A stretch of DNA of 64,000 bases, taken from assembly GCF_017356015.1 (NCBI RefSeq), contig NZ_JAFIQV010000002.1, forward strand, positions 124,001 through 188,000. Direction: 5' to 3'. Shown here piece after piece: positions 23,342-32,413 of the stretch. The notes under the pieces were generated by a model. The model had not been told where the DNA came from and made no database searches. It saw only the letters and a program-made list of their open reading frames with translations. The translations under genes and the position numbers were made by a program. This stretch comes from Azospirillum sp. SYSU D00513 (GTDB lineage: Bacteria; Pseudomonadota; Alphaproteobacteria; Azospirillales; Azospirillaceae). Numbering within the stretch: the stretch's first letter is position 1; the number at the start of each line of letters is the position of its first letter.

Positions 23342-24384
23342 CATTCCGGGATCACGAACTGCACGCCGAACCAGCGCCAGTGGCCGTCCGCCGCCGGCAG
23401 CGTGCAGTTGACGCGGGCGCGGCCGGGCGGGAAGGGGTCGCGCAGCCGGACCTCGATCCGCCGCTCGCCGAGCCGCTCCAGCGAGGCCCGCCCCTGGCCC
23501 GAGGCGAAGCAGGCCAGCCGGGACAGGTCGCCCACCTCCTCCGACACGGTGAAGCCGAGCGCCGGCGGGTTGACCGACAGCAGGGGGTCCTCCGGCGCCA
23601 GTTCGGACACCGGCAGCGGCAGGGCGCCGGCAGCCAAGCGGAAGCGCTCCACGCTGCCGAAGGCCTCGTTCATCATGAAGCGGGGCAGGGACCGCCGGTC
23701 GGCGGCGCGGTGCAGCACGCCCGACTGCTGGCCGAGGGCGCCGCCGAAGGCCCCGGACTCCATCCGTTCCTCAACGATTTCGTGCAGGGCGAGCGACTGC
23801 TCTCCCTGGGGATAGGCCAGGAGCGCCGGGCGGCGGCCCAGCTCGGCGAGGATCCGCTCCTCCATCCGCCGCAGCTCCGCCCTGACCTCCGCCTCCGGCC
23901 GCTGCGCCAGGGACAGGCCGGAGGCGCCCAGCCCACCGATGGTGACGCCGCGGTCCGACGCCATGCGGCGGATCTCGTCCCAGCTCATGTGCGACGGCGA
24001 TCCCCGGTCCACCGGGTCGGGCGCCACGAAAAGCGTCACCGGCAGCCCCGCCGCCCGCAGGCGCGGCCAGGCCTCCCGGTAGGCGGAGCGGCTGGCCTCG
24101 TCGATGGTGAGCGCGACCGCGCCTTCGGGCAGAGGCCGGCCGGCCCGAAGCGCCTCCAGTATGGCGGGCAGGGGCATCACCGTGTAGCCGCCGTCCGTCA
24201 GCTCCTCCAGATGCGCTTCGAACTGGTCGAGCCGGATGCTGACGTTCGGCGCCTCGTCCTCGCCGAAGCGGCCGTAGGCGAAGACCACCGCGCTTTCCGC
24301 GCCGAGCGCCCGGGCACCATGCGGTGCGGCACCGGCGAAGAGCGCGGCGGTCCAGGCGAGCAGGGCGGCGGCACGGCGAAGCAT
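23341..24384 (-). CDS. Polysaccharide-deacetylase-like protein, likely inactive
   Basis: A 347-residue exported protein with a signal peptide (MLRRAAALLAWTAALFAGAA). The fold resembles NodB-type deacetylases (YGRFGEDEAPNVSIRLDQFEAHLEELTDGGYTVMPL). However, the catalytic T-F-D-D-G motif reads TIDEA, the second histidine motif (S-H-T-x2-H) is missing, and the R-Y-P-Y-G motif reads AYPQG. It is therefore probably not an enzyme. The C-terminal third is beta-rich and shares no motif I know. It stands next to a D-Ala-D-Ala dipeptidase gene on the same strand, so an envelope role is plausible. Confidence 0.75.
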   Translation of the reverse strand: MLRRAAALLAWTAALFAGAAPHGARALGAESAVVFAYGRFGEDEAPNVSIRLDQFEAHLEELTDGGYTVMPLPAILEALRAGRPLPEGAVALTIDEASRSAYREAWPRLRAAGLPVTLFVAPDPVDRGSPSHMSWDEIRRMASDRGVTIGGLGASGLSLAQRPEAEVRAELRRMEERILAELGRRPALLAYPQGEQSLALHEIVEERMESGAFGGALGQQSGVLHRAADRRSLPRFMMNEAFGSVERFRLAAGALPLPVSELAPEDPLLSVNPPALGFTVSEEVGDLSRLACFASGQGRASLERLGERRIEVRLRDPFPPGRARVNCTLPAADGHWRWFGVQFVIPE

Positions 24385-24545
24385 GGGACGCGGGATGGAT
24401 CCGGTGGCGACGGGGGAAAGCCGGTGGGGCAATGAGTCGGTGTGACACAGCCGGAACACGGGCGGCAAGCCCGCAACACCGCTTTTCCACGGCACGCCCG
24501 CCCTGCGGTGCAACGCGGCAACAGGGCCGGCCGGCCCCCGCCGGC

Positions 24546-25097
24546 TCACCCCATCAGGACGCGGCCGAGTGCCGCGTCCGTCAGGATCGGGTAGCGGCCG
24601 GCCTCGGGGAGCTGGTAATGCCACCATTCCGTGCGGTAATGGTCCCAGCCGGCGCCGGCCATGATGCCGAGCAGGAGCGCGCGGTTGCGCTGCTGCTCGG
24701 CGGACAGGTCCGTGCGCCCGTGGTGCGAGCGCTCGGTCATGTCGTCGAAGCCGGTGCCCATGTCGAGCGGCTGCCCGTCCTCCCCGACCAGCGTCAGATC
24801 CACCGCCACGCCGCGCGAATGGTTCGAGCCCTGGCGGGGATCGGCGACATAGTCCGGGTCGGGCAGGGCCTCCCAAAGCCTCCATTGCGCCTCGACCGGG
24901 CGGAAGGCATCGTAGACTCGCAGCCGCAGGCCGATGCCGCGGGCGAGCGCTATGGCGCGCTCCAGCCGCTCGGCGGCGTCCGGATGCAGGAGGCAGTCCT
25001 GCGTCCGGTAGATCGGCGCGCCGGTCAGGTTGTGCGGGGTGGCGTAGACCAGCTCGACATCGACGTCGAAGGCCGGGGGAAGGATCCTGGTCAGCAT
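24546..25097 (-). CDS. D-alanyl-D-alanine dipeptidase (VanX/DdpX type)
   Basis: A 183-residue zinc peptidase that cleaves the dipeptide D-Ala-D-Ala, used in peptidoglycan recycling. The zinc ligands lie in SNHSRGVAVDLTL (S-x-H-x6-D) and in EWWHYQLP, which also gives the catalytic glutamate. RVYDAFRP supplies the arginine that stabilises the transition state. No signal peptide is present, so it acts in the cytoplasm. The vancomycin-resistance partners VanH and VanA are absent, so this is a housekeeping rather than resistance version. Confidence 0.92.
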   Translation of the reverse strand: MLTRILPPAFDVDVELVYATPHNLTGAPIYRTQDCLLHPDAAERLERAIALARGIGLRLRVYDAFRPVEAQWRLWEALPDPDYVADPRQGSNHSRGVAVDLTLVGEDGQPLDMGTGFDDMTERSHHGRTDLSAEQQRNRALLLGIMAGAGWDHYRTEWWHYQLPEAGRYPILTDAALGRVLMG

Positions 25098-25210
25098 GGG
25101 CGGGGTTCCGCGGGCGGAAAAGGAATGGACGGTCGTCGGGCTGCCCTTGTAGCACGGGCGCGCCGGGGTGCGGGGGCAGTGGTTTTTCAGGGAATGAGGG
25201 TTTTGGATCG

Positions 25211-25873
25211 ATGAGGGTGCTGGGACTGGATACGGCGACGGCGGGCTGCTCGGTGGCCCTGTGGGACGGGGACCGCGTCGTCGCCCGCCGCGCCGAGCCG
25301 ATGGCGCGCGGCCAGGCCGAATGGCTGGTCCCCATGGCGCAGGCCGTGCTGGCCGAGGCCGGGATCGGTTTCGACCGGCTCGACCGCATCGCCGTGACCG
25401 TCGGGCCCGGCGCCTTCACGGGGCTGCGCATCGCGCTGGCGGCGGCGCGCGGCTTCGCGGTGGCGGCGGGGCTGCCGGTCGTCGGGATCACCACCTTCGA
25501 CGCCGTGGCGCACGGGCTCGATCCCGCCGAACGCGCGGGGCGCGCCCTTCTGGTCGCCGTCGATTCCCGCCGCGCCGAGCCCTACCTGCAGATGTTCGGC
25601 CCGGACCTCGCCCCGTTGGGCGAGCCGGCGATGCTGGAGCCGGCGGCGGTGCCCGGCTGGCTCAGCCCCGGCCCGCTCCTGGTCGCGGGCGACGGTGCCG
25701 CGGCGCTGCGGCCCCTGCTGGAGGGGCGGCCGGACACCGCCTTCGCCACCGGCCCCGGCCTGCCGGACGCCGCCGTGGTGGCGGCGCTGGGGGCGGCGCG
25801 CGCGGCCGGGCTGCCGGCGCAGCCCTTCTACCTACGCCCGCCCGACGTCTCCCTGCCCAAGGCGAAAAGCTGA
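25211..25873 (+). CDS. tsaB: tRNA threonylcarbamoyladenosine protein TsaB
   Basis: A partner of TsaD in forming the t6A modification at position 37 of tRNAs that read ANN codons. It has an ASKHA fold: the start MRVLGLDTATAGCSVALWDG, then VTVGPGAFTGLRIALAAARGFA, which is the signature of the TsaB/YeaZ family. Length is 220 residues. rimI follows 11 bases downstream, the usual alphaproteobacterial arrangement. Very confident. Confidence 0.95.
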   Translation: MRVLGLDTATAGCSVALWDGDRVVARRAEPMARGQAEWLVPMAQAVLAEAGIGFDRLDRIAVTVGPGAFTGLRIALAAARGFAVAAGLPVVGITTFDAVAHGLDPAERAGRALLVAVDSRRAEPYLQMFGPDLAPLGEPAMLEPAAVPGWLSPGPLLVAGDGAAALRPLLEGRPDTAFATGPGLPDAAVVAALGAARAAGLPAQPFYLRPPDVSLPKAKS

Positions 25874-25884
25874 CGGAGAAGGCC

Positions 25885-26394
25885 ATGACCGAAGGGCAGG
25901 GGAACGGCGCCGCAGCGCCCGGCAATGCGGGGTCCGGCCCTATGGAACTCAGGCCGGCGGGGCCGCTGGATTCCGAACTGATCGCGGCGATCCAGCAGGC
26001 CTGCTTTCCCGACGATCCCTGGAGTGCGGACTCCATCGCCACGCTGGCGGGCCAGCCGGGCTCCTTCGCGCTGCTGGCCCTGCGCGGCGGGGAGCCCGCG
26101 GGATTCGTCCTGGCGCGGGTCGCGGCGGAGGACGGCGAGATCATCGCCCTGGGCGTGCTGCCGGAGGCGCGGCGGGGCGGGGCCGGGGGTCTGCTCGTCG
26201 AGGGGGCCATCGAGGGCGCCGGAGGGCTTGGCGCCACCGCCCTTTTCCTGGAGGTCGCCGAGGACAACGACGCCGCGCGTTCGCTCTACAAGCGCTGCGG
26301 CTTTTTTTCCGTTGGCCGGCGTCCCGGATATTACAAGAGGCCCGATGGACGGATTGCTGCGCTGGTCATGCGCTATTCTTTCGCATGCAAATAA
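25885..26394 (+). CDS. rimI: Ribosomal protein S18 alanine N-acetyltransferase-like GNAT
   Basis: A 169-residue GNAT acetyltransferase. The acetyl-CoA binding region reads ALGVLPEARRGGAGGLLVEGAI, close to the usual Q/R-x-x-G-x-G/A. It is followed by LFLEVAEDNDAARSLYKRCGFFSVGRRPGYY, the tail that marks RimI proteins. It lies directly behind tsaB, the conserved partner position. An internal ATG at MELRPAG would remove 19 residues and better fit some homologues. RimI acetylates the N-terminal alanine of ribosomal protein S18. Confidence 0.9.
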   Translation: MTEGQGNGAAAPGNAGSGPMELRPAGPLDSELIAAIQQACFPDDPWSADSIATLAGQPGSFALLALRGGEPAGFVLARVAAEDGEIIALGVLPEARRGGAGGLLVEGAIEGAGGLGATALFLEVAEDNDAARSLYKRCGFFSVGRRPGYYKRPDGRIAALVMRYSFACK

Positions 26395-26411
26395 AGGCTT
26401 AACCTAATCTG

Positions 26412-26666
26412 TTAAGATTTCCGCACCCAAAGACGGTGGATGCCCTGCGGATGACTCGCATTCTCGGGCTCGATCCCGAGAATGCTGTGGCCCAGCTCGG
26501 CCAAGGAACGGGGCACATTCTCCAAGGGTTCGCCCGCATTCAGCCGGACTTCGAGGGTCTGCCCGACCTTCATTCTCTCCACCGACAATTTGGCCTTGAC
26601 GAAGGTTAACGGGCACAGGTCGCTGGTGATGTCCAAGAACAAGTCCACGGAGTTTCTGTCCAACAC
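26412..26666 (-). CDS. TusA-family sulfurtransferase
   Basis: An 84-residue TusA-like sulfur carrier. It has the conserved Cys-Pro pair in LDITSDLCPLTFVKAKLSVERM, followed by the V-G-Q-T-L-E-V strand. Family members carry persulfide sulfur to tRNA thiolation, molybdenum cofactor or other acceptors. It is convergent with rimI and divergent from mucR. The tail (HPQGIHRLWVRKS) is typical of the alphaproteobacterial group. Which pathway it serves is not evident. Confidence 0.9.
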   Translation of the reverse strand: MLDRNSVDLFLDITSDLCPLTFVKAKLSVERMKVGQTLEVRLNAGEPLENVPRSLAELGHSILGIEPENASHPQGIHRLWVRKS

Positions 26667-26696
26667 GGTTTCCTCTTTGCCGAAAGAGAATGGATA

Positions 26697-26725
26697 TTGC
26701 GTGTCGCCACAAACCTCTTTATATG
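26697..26725 (+). promoter_or_regulatory. Promoter of mucR
   Basis: TTGCGT at 26697-26702 is followed after 17 bases by TATATG at 26720-26725, 34 bases before the mucR start codon. The flanks are AT-rich for this genome, which suits MucR autoregulation. Function is inferred. Confidence 0.55.
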
Positions 26726-26758
26726 GAGAGGAAACGCCAGGCGACGGAGCAAGCTTAC

Positions 26759-27175
26759 ATGACCGCTGAGACCCCTTCCAACGCGCTCTTATCTCTGACC
26801 ACGGAAATCGTGGCGGCGCATGTCTCGAATAATACCGTCCCCGTCGGCGATCTTCCGACGCTGATCGAGCAGGTCTACAAATCGCTCTCGAACGTCGGCG
26901 TCGAGCCGGTGGTCGTGGAGGAACGCCCGCAGCCGGCCGTTCCGATCAAGAAGTCGGTGACGCCCGACTTCATCATCTGCCTCGAAGACGGCAAGAAGCT
27001 GAAGATGCTGAAGCGGCATCTCAAGACGGCCTACAACATGTCGCCGGAAGAATACCGCGACCGCTGGGGCCTGCCGGCCGATTATCCGATGGTCGCCCCG
27101 AACTACGCGCGCCAGCGCAGCTCGCTCGCCAAGCAGATCGGGCTCGGCACCCGCGCCCGCCGCGGCGGCGAGTGA
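26759..27175 (+). CDS. MucR/Ros-family transcriptional regulator
   Basis: A 138-residue zinc-finger regulator of the Ros/MucR family. The core is VTPDFIICLEDGKKLKMLKRHLKTAYNMSPEEYRDRWGLPADYPMVAPNYA. The zinc site uses one cysteine, an aspartate and histidine residues, as in atypical members. MucR proteins silence exopolysaccharide, motility and virulence or symbiosis genes and bind AT-rich DNA. I start it at the ATG at 26759; an in-frame upstream ATG lies before the promoter. A perfect terminator follows. Confidence 0.94.
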   Translation: MTAETPSNALLSLTTEIVAAHVSNNTVPVGDLPTLIEQVYKSLSNVGVEPVVVEERPQPAVPIKKSVTPDFIICLEDGKKLKMLKRHLKTAYNMSPEEYRDRWGLPADYPMVAPNYARQRSSLAKQIGLGTRARRGGE

Positions 27176-27216
27176 CGCCCGGCCGGCCCGCCCAGGGTCC
27201 GCGAGCGACTGTGAGG

Positions 27217-27250
27217 AAGGGACGGCCGCTACCGGCCGTCCCTTCTTCTT
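27217..27250 (+). terminator. Strong intrinsic terminator after mucR
   Basis: AAGGGACGGCCG and CGGCCGTCCCTT form a perfect 12-bp stem with a CTAC loop, followed by a T-rich run. Confidence 0.9.
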
Positions 27251-27293
27251 TGCCGGTTTCAAACACTCCCGGAGCCCCGCGCCGTCGAGTCGG

Positions 27294-27322
27294 TTGACCG
27301 GCGTCGGGCTCTTCGTGTTATC
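27294..27322 (+). promoter_or_regulatory. Putative promoter of olsBA
   Basis: TTGACC at 27294-27299 and GTTATC at 27317-27322 are separated by 17 bases, about 130 bases upstream of olsB and just after the mucR terminator. Confidence 0.4.
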
Positions 27323-27453
27323 CCTCTTGGCGCAAGTTCCCCTGCGGGGCGCGACCGGCCTTCTTGAAGGGGCTGGGTGGTCCGGCCGGGAGGATGGTGT
27401 GGTGAACAGGTCCGGGCGGAGACCGCCGGCGACCGTCGAGATGGCTGAGGCGA

Positions 27454-28293
27454 ATGGCTGAGACGAGCATGGACCAGGTCGGCTTTCCCGAGCTGAGGAT
27501 GGGGTCCCTCGAGGTGCGGCTGGCCGAGAGCGCCGCGGAGATCGATTGGGCCCAGGCGCTACGCTACCGCGTCTTCTACAACGAGATGACGGCGGTCCCG
27601 ACGCCGGAGATGGCGGCGCGCCACCGCGACTTCGACGTCTACGACACGGAGTGCGACCATCTGCTGGTCCTCGACCACGCCCGCGCCGACGGCTCGGGCG
27701 CGCTCAACCCCGACTGCGTGGTCGGCACCTACCGGCTGATCCGCCGCCCGGCGGCGGCGCGGGTCGGGCGCTTCTATTCCAGCGACGAGTACGACATCGG
27801 CGCGCTGGAGCGTTTTCCGGGCGAGGTGCTGGAGCTGGGCCGCTCCTGCGTCGATGCCGGCTACCGCACGCGCGGCAGCATGCAGCTGCTGTGGCGCGGC
27901 ATCGCGGCCTACGTCTTCCAGCATGACATCGCGCTGATGTTCGGCTGCGCCAGCCTGCCCGGCACGGACGTGCGGGCGCTGGCGCAGCCGCTCTCCTACC
28001 TGCACCACAACCATCTCGCCCCGCCGGAGCTGCGGCCCACGGCCCTGCCGGAGCGGCATGTCTCCATGGACCTGATGCCGCGTGGCGAGGTCGACGCCAA
28101 GCGGGCGCTGGTCGAGCTGCCGCCGCTCATCAAGGGCTATCTGCGGCTCGGCGGCTTCGTCGGGGACGGGGCGGTGATCGACAGCCAGTTCAACACCACC
28201 GACGTCTGCATCGTGGTGAAGACCGACCTGGTCACCGACAAGTACTACCGGCATTACGAGCGGTCGAGCGGCCGCGACGCGCCGGCGGCGTGA
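27454..28293 (+). CDS. olsB: L-ornithine N-alpha-acyltransferase OlsB
   Basis: This enzyme transfers a 3-hydroxy fatty acyl group from ACP to ornithine, giving lyso-ornithine lipid, the first step of phosphorus-free ornithine lipid synthesis. The 279-residue protein has the GNAT-like fold of this family: ALRYRVFYNEMTAV, DFDVYDTECDHLLVLD, VLELGRSCVDAGYRTRG and ALMFGCASLPGTD. The start is the ATG at 27454; a second ATG five codons later is possible. The olsA start codon overlaps the stop codon (GTGA), so the pair is coupled. Such lipids replace phospholipids under phosphate limitation. Confidence 0.9.
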   Translation: MAETSMDQVGFPELRMGSLEVRLAESAAEIDWAQALRYRVFYNEMTAVPTPEMAARHRDFDVYDTECDHLLVLDHARADGSGALNPDCVVGTYRLIRRPAAARVGRFYSSDEYDIGALERFPGEVLELGRSCVDAGYRTRGSMQLLWRGIAAYVFQHDIALMFGCASLPGTDVRALAQPLSYLHHNHLAPPELRPTALPERHVSMDLMPRGEVDAKRALVELPPLIKGYLRLGGFVGDGAVIDSQFNTTDVCIVVKTDLVTDKYYRHYERSSGRDAPAA

Positions 28294-29285
28294 GCGCGGG
28301 CCGCGCCATGGCGTCGCCGCCCAGATCATCCTCGCCCGGTTCATTCCCGCCGGGATCCGCGCTGCTGGGGGGCCTGCGCCTCGCGCTCTATCTCGCCTGG
28401 ACCTTCCTGCTGATCCCCGTCCAGGCGCTGGCCGTCGCCTTGCGCCTGCCCTTGCGCGACCGCCTGCCGCTTCTGTACCACCGCGTCTGCGCCCGCCTCG
28501 TCGGCATCGAGATCCTGGTGCGGGGCACTCCCGCAGGAAGCGGGCCGGTGCTGTTCGTCTCGAACCATTCCTCCTACCTCGACATCACGGTGCTGGGGGC
28601 GCTCATTCCCGGCTCCTTCGTCGCCAAGAGCGAGGTGGCCGGCTGGCCCCTGTTCGGGATGCTCGCCAAGCTGCAGCGCACGGTCTTCGTCGAGCGCAAG
28701 GCGCGCGGCACCGTCGGCCGGCAGCGCGACGAGCTGAAGGCGCGGCTGGAGGCCGGCGACAGCCTGATCCTGTTCCCGGAGGGCACCTCGTCGGACGGCA
28801 ACCGCACGCTGCCCTTCAAGACGGCGCTCTTCGCCGCGGCCGGCCTGCGGATCGCGGACCGGCCGCTGACGGTGCAGCCGGTCAGCGTCACCGCGACGCG
28901 GCTGGACGGCATCCCGATGGGGGTGGCCTTCCGCCCCTTCTACGCCTGGTACGGCGACATGGACCTCGCCCCGCACCTCTGGCAGGCCTTCCGGCAGGGC
29001 CGCATGACGGTGGAGGTGGAGTTCCACCCGCCGGTCACCATCGACGATGTCGGCAGCCGCAAGGCGCTCGCCGAGCATTGCCGGGCAGCGGTGGCGGCGG
29101 GCGTCGCGCGCGCCGTCACCGGGCGGCCCCAGCCTCTCTCCCAACCCGCCCCGCAACCGCTTGCGGCAAAGGCCGGCGCGGTGCCCCCGGCCGCCGGGGC
29201 GGAGGAAAAGGCGGGCGTGGAATCCGCCGCGCCGCGCTCCGCCCACCGGTCGGGCCATGAAACCGAAGCGGACGCCGCCTGTTGA
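28290..29285 (+). CDS. olsA: Lyso-ornithine lipid O-acyltransferase OlsA
   Basis: The second enzyme of ornithine lipid synthesis, a PlsC-type acyltransferase at the inner membrane. After a membrane helix ([23 protein letters not shown]) come the N-H-S-S-Y-L-D block (H-x4-D catalytic motif), [13 protein letters not shown], and [11 protein letters not shown]. The last 60 residues are an Ala/Pro-rich extension not needed for the fold. It begins at the GTG at 28290, overlapping olsB; an ATG at 28308 is an alternative. Function is inferred from the olsB linkage plus motifs. Confidence 0.88.
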   Translation: MSAGRAMASPPRSSSPGSFPPGSALLGGLRLALYLAWTFLLIPVQALAVALRLPLRDRLPLLYHRVCARLVGIEILVRGTPAGSGPVLFVSNHSSYLDITVLGALIPGSFVAKSEVAGWPLFGMLAKLQRTVFVERKARGTVGRQRDELKARLEAGDSLILFPEGTSSDGNRTLPFKTALFAAAGLRIADRPLTVQPVSVTATRLDGIPMGVAFRPFYAWYGDMDLAPHLWQAFRQGRMTVEVEFHPPVTIDDVGSRKALAEHCRAAVAAGVARAVTGRPQPLSQPAPQPLAAKAGAVPPAAGAEEKAGVESAAPRSAHRSGHETEADAAC

Positions 29286-29310
29286 CTCGATTCCGCGGCC
29301 TCGTGATACC
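29282..29310 (+). promoter_or_regulatory. Putative promoter upstream of miaB
   Basis: TTGACT at 29282-29287 overlaps the olsA stop codon. After 17 bases comes GATACC (29305-29310). Transcription would begin near 29317 and run straight into the hairpin at 29346. Confidence 0.45.
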
Positions 29311-29345
29311 ATATGCGCGTTAGGGCGGACGCGGGTCCGGCCGGT

Positions 29346-29380
29346 GCGCGCCGAGCGGGAGTGTTTGGCGCGCCTTTTTT
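29346..29380 (+). terminator. Hairpin with T6 tract, terminator or attenuator before miaB
   Basis: GCGCGCC (29346-29352) pairs with GGCGCGC (29367-29373) and is followed by TTTTTT. It ends olsBA transcription. If the promoter at 29282 is active, it also acts on the miaB leader. Confidence 0.65.
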
Positions 29381-29403
29381 GCTTTGGTGCGGAAGGGACG
29401 GGG

Positions 29404-30837
29404 TTGAGTAAGAAGCTCTTCATCAAGACCTGGGGCTGCCAGATGAATGTCTACGACTCCGCCCGCATGGCGGATGTCCTGGCACCCCTGGGCTACCGGC
29501 CGGTGGAGGAGCCCGAGGGCGCCGACATGGTGATCCTCAACACCTGCCACATCCGCGAGAAGGCGTCGGAAAAGGTGTTCTCGGACCTCGGCCGCCTGCG
29601 CGGCCTGAAGGACCGGAAGGCCGCCGAGGGCGACGGGCGCATGATCGTCGCGGTCGCCGGCTGCGTCGCCCAGGCGGAAGGCGAGGAGATCCTCGCCCGC
29701 ATGCCGCACGTGGACATGGTCTTCGGCCCGCAGAACTACCACACGCTCCCGGAGATGGTGGCGCGCGTCACCCGTGCCGCCGGCAGCGTGCTGAACACCG
29801 ACTTCCCCGCCGAATCCAAGTTCGACTTCCTGCCGGAGGAGGAGGGCGCGCAGGGTGTGGCAGCCTTCCTCGCGGTGCAGGAGGGCTGCGACAAGTTCTG
29901 CACCTTCTGCGTCGTGCCCTACACGCGCGGCGCCGAGTTCTCGCGCCCGGCGGCCCAGGTGCTGGCCGAGGCGCGCCGCATGGTCGCCGCCGGCACGGCC
30001 GAGATCACGCTGCTCGGCCAGAACGTCAACGCCTGGCACGGCGACGGACCCGACGGCTCCAGCTGGGGGCTCGGACGGCTGATCCGCGAGCTGGCGGAGA
30101 TCGACGGGCTGGCGCGCATCCGCTACACCACCTCGCACCCCCGCGACATGGACGAGGACCTGATCCGCGCCCATGCCGAGGTGCCGCAGCTCATGCCCTA
30201 CCTGCACCTGCCGGTGCAGTCCGGCTCCGACCGCATCCTCGCGGCCATGAACCGCAAGCACACGGCCGACGACTACCGCCGCGTCATCGACCGGCTGCGC
30301 GCGGCCAAGCCGGACCTGGCCCTGTCCGGCGATTTCATCGTCGGCTTCCCCGGCGAGACCGACGCCGACTTCGCCGAGACCCTGCGGCTGGTGACCGACG
30401 TCGGCTACGCCCAGGCTTACACGTTCAAATACAGCCCGCGCCCCGGCACCCCGGCCTCGGTGGACGGCGGCCAGCTCTCCGAAGAGGTGAAGGGCGCGCG
30501 GCTGGAGGCCTTGCAGCAGCTCATCGCGGCCCAGCAGATCGCCTTCAACCAGGGCTTCGTCGGGCGCACCGTGCCGGTTCTGTTCGACCGCCGCGGCAAG
30601 CAGGACGGCCAGCTTCTCGGCCGCAGCCCCTGGATGCAGTCGGTGTACGTCCAGGGGAACGACCGGCTGTTCGGCCGCATGGTGGAGGTCCGGATCGACG
30701 CGGCCTACTCCAACAGCCTGACGGGTGCGGTCGTGACGGGCGAATGGACCTCGGGCGCACCATATACCGGAAGCGCCCCCCATTCCGGGAACACCCATAC
30801 GGGAAATCAGGGCATCGAAGTGGAGGCACTCGCTTGA
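29404..30837 (+). CDS. miaB: tRNA-2-methylthio-N6-dimethylallyladenosine synthase MiaB
   Basis: A radical SAM methylthiotransferase that converts i6A37 to ms2i6A37 in tRNA. It has the N-terminal cluster domain ([17 protein letters not shown] and [11 protein letters not shown]). The radical SAM C-x3-C-x2-C motif is in [15 protein letters not shown], and a C-terminal TRAM domain follows. The start is TTG at 29404, since [15 protein letters not shown] matches the family and no ATG fits. A purine-rich ribosome site precedes it. It is 477 residues. phoH begins inside its stop codon, opening a four-gene overlapping operon. Confidence 0.95.
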   Translation: MSKKLFIKTWGCQMNVYDSARMADVLAPLGYRPVEEPEGADMVILNTCHIREKASEKVFSDLGRLRGLKDRKAAEGDGRMIVAVAGCVAQAEGEEILARMPHVDMVFGPQNYHTLPEMVARVTRAAGSVLNTDFPAESKFDFLPEEEGAQGVAAFLAVQEGCDKFCTFCVVPYTRGAEFSRPAAQVLAEARRMVAAGTAEITLLGQNVNAWHGDGPDGSSWGLGRLIRELAEIDGLARIRYTTSHPRDMDEDLIRAHAEVPQLMPYLHLPVQSGSDRILAAMNRKHTADDYRRVIDRLRAAKPDLALSGDFIVGFPGETDADFAETLRLVTDVGYAQAYTFKYSPRPGTPASVDGGQLSEEVKGARLEALQQLIAAQQIAFNQGFVGRTVPVLFDRRGKQDGQLLGRSPWMQSVYVQGNDRLFGRMVEVRIDAAYSNSLTGAVVTGEWTSGAPYTGSAPHSGNTHTGNQGIEVEALA

Positions 30838-31886
30838 ACGGAACGCCGGAGCGGCGCATCGACGTGCAGTTCGACGACAACCGGCTCCTGCCGATGTTGT
30901 ACGGGGAACATGACCGCCACCTCGCGCGCATCGAGAACCAGCTCGGCGTCTCGCTGACCTCGCGGGGCAACAGCCTTTCCATCGCCGGCCCGGCCGACGC
31001 GGTGGAGACCGCGCGCTCGGCGCTGGACGCCCTGTACGAGCGGCTGAAGCGCAACATGACCGTCGGCCCCGGCGAGGTGGACGCCGCCCTCCGCATGGCG
31101 ACCGCCGGCGACGACGGCGCGCGCGACCAGAACCTCGCCTCGCTCAGCCGGCCGGACTTCACCGTCCGTACCCGGCGCAAGGGCGTCATCACCCCGCGCT
31201 CGCCCACCCAGGCGGCCTACCTCCAGGCCCTGACGGAGAACGAGCTGGTCTTCGGCCTCGGCCCCGCCGGCACGGGCAAGACCTACCTCGCCGTGGCGCA
31301 GGCCGTGGCTCTGCTGACCACGGGGCAGGTGGACCGCATCGTGCTGTCGCGCCCGGCGGTCGAGGCCGGCGAGCGGCTGGGCTTCCTGCCCGGCGACCTG
31401 CGCGAGAAGATCGACCCCTACCTGCGCCCGCTCTACGACGCGCTGCACGACATGCTGCCGGCCGAGCAGGTGAAGCGGCGGCTGGAGTCCGGCGAGATCG
31501 AGATCGCGCCGCTGGCCTTCATGCGCGGCCGCACGCTCGGCAACGCCTTCGTCATCCTCGACGAGGCGCAGAACACCACGCCGATGCAGATGAAGATGTT
31601 CCTCACCCGCCTGGGCGAGGGCGGCCGCATGGCGGTGACCGGCGACGTGTCGCAGATCGACCTGCCGTCCGGCACCAAGTCCGGGCTGAAGGAGGCCATC
31701 GAGGTGCTGGACGGGGTGGATGGCGTCAGCTTCGTCCGCTTCACCGACGTCGACGTGGTCCGCCACCCGCTGGTCGCCCGCATCATCCGCGCCTACGACA
31801 AGGCCGATGCCCAGGGAAAGACGGCGGGCACCGAAACGAACGCCCGGCCCAGGGGTTATTCCGGGCGGGGGGAGCAGTCCACGTGA
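30834..31886 (+). CDS. PhoH-family ATPase (YbeZ-like)
   Basis: A 350-residue PhoH/YbeZ-type P-loop ATPase that works with YbeY in rRNA processing and RNA stress. It has an N-terminal KH-like RNA-binding segment, Walker [14 protein letters not shown], then [20 protein letters not shown] and the Walker [12 protein letters not shown]. The start is TTG at 30834, which overlaps the miaB stop (TTGA) and has GGAGG eight bases before it. A longer frame from 30744 would lie inside miaB. It is directly followed by ybeY. Confidence 0.93.
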   Translation: MNGTPERRIDVQFDDNRLLPMLYGEHDRHLARIENQLGVSLTSRGNSLSIAGPADAVETARSALDALYERLKRNMTVGPGEVDAALRMATAGDDGARDQNLASLSRPDFTVRTRRKGVITPRSPTQAAYLQALTENELVFGLGPAGTGKTYLAVAQAVALLTTGQVDRIVLSRPAVEAGERLGFLPGDLREKIDPYLRPLYDALHDMLPAEQVKRRLESGEIEIAPLAFMRGRTLGNAFVILDEAQNTTPMQMKMFLTRLGEGGRMAVTGDVSQIDLPSGTKSGLKEAIEVLDGVDGVSFVRFTDVDVVRHPLVARIIRAYDKADAQGKTAGTETNARPRGYSGRGEQST

Positions 31887-32413
31887 TGGCCGTCGACGTC
31901 AGCGTATCCCGCGAAGCCGGGGATTGGCCCGAGGATGCCGAGTGGCTGGCCGAGAAGGCCGCGCTCGCGGCGCTGGCCGCGACCTACGACGATGACGACG
32001 GGCCGGCCGAGCTGTCGGTCGTGCTCGCCGACGACGCGCTGGTCCAGCGGCTGAACCGCGAGTACCGCGGCAAGGACAAGCCCACCAACGTCCTCTCCTT
32101 CGCGCTCACGGAAGCCGAGGATCCGGACGCGGGCGAGGGCGCGCCGATGATGCTGGGCGACGTGATCCTCGCGCGGGAAACGGTCCTGCGCGAGGCCGCC
32201 GAACAGGACAAGGCGCCGTCCGACCACATGACTCATCTTGTGATCCATGGCGTTCTGCATCTGTTGGGCTATGATCACGAAGAAGACGCCGAGGCGGAGG
32301 AGATGGAGGGTCTGGAAACCCGCCTTCTCGAGACGCTGGGCATCGCCGATCCCTATGCCGCCGGACGGGCGGACAGCGGGCACCCGATCAACGACGAACC
32401 GCCGGAACGATGA
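31886..32413 (+). CDS. ybeY: Endoribonuclease YbeY
   Basis: A zinc-dependent single-strand endoribonuclease needed for 16S rRNA 3'-end maturation and ribosome quality control. The catalytic H-x3-H-x5-H reads HGVLHLLGYDH. NREYRGKDKPTNVLSFAL is the family's N-terminal signature. The 175-residue form starts at the ATG at 31886, overlapping the phoH stop by one base; a GTG three bases earlier is equivalent. The C-terminal tail after the active site is longer than in E. coli. It overlaps the next gene by four bases. Confidence 0.95.
   Translation: MAVDVSVSREAGDWPEDAEWLAEKAALAALAATYDDDDGPAELSVVLADDALVQRLNREYRGKDKPTNVLSFALTEAEDPDAGEGAPMMLGDVILARETVLREAAEQDKAPSDHMTHLVIHGVLHLLGYDHEEDAEAEEMEGLETRLLETLGIADPYAAGRADSGHPINDEPPER

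Noticed and set aside
24546..25097. Vancomycin-resistance gene vanX
   Set aside because: No vanH or vanA nearby; the protein fits the chromosomal recycling dipeptidase group.
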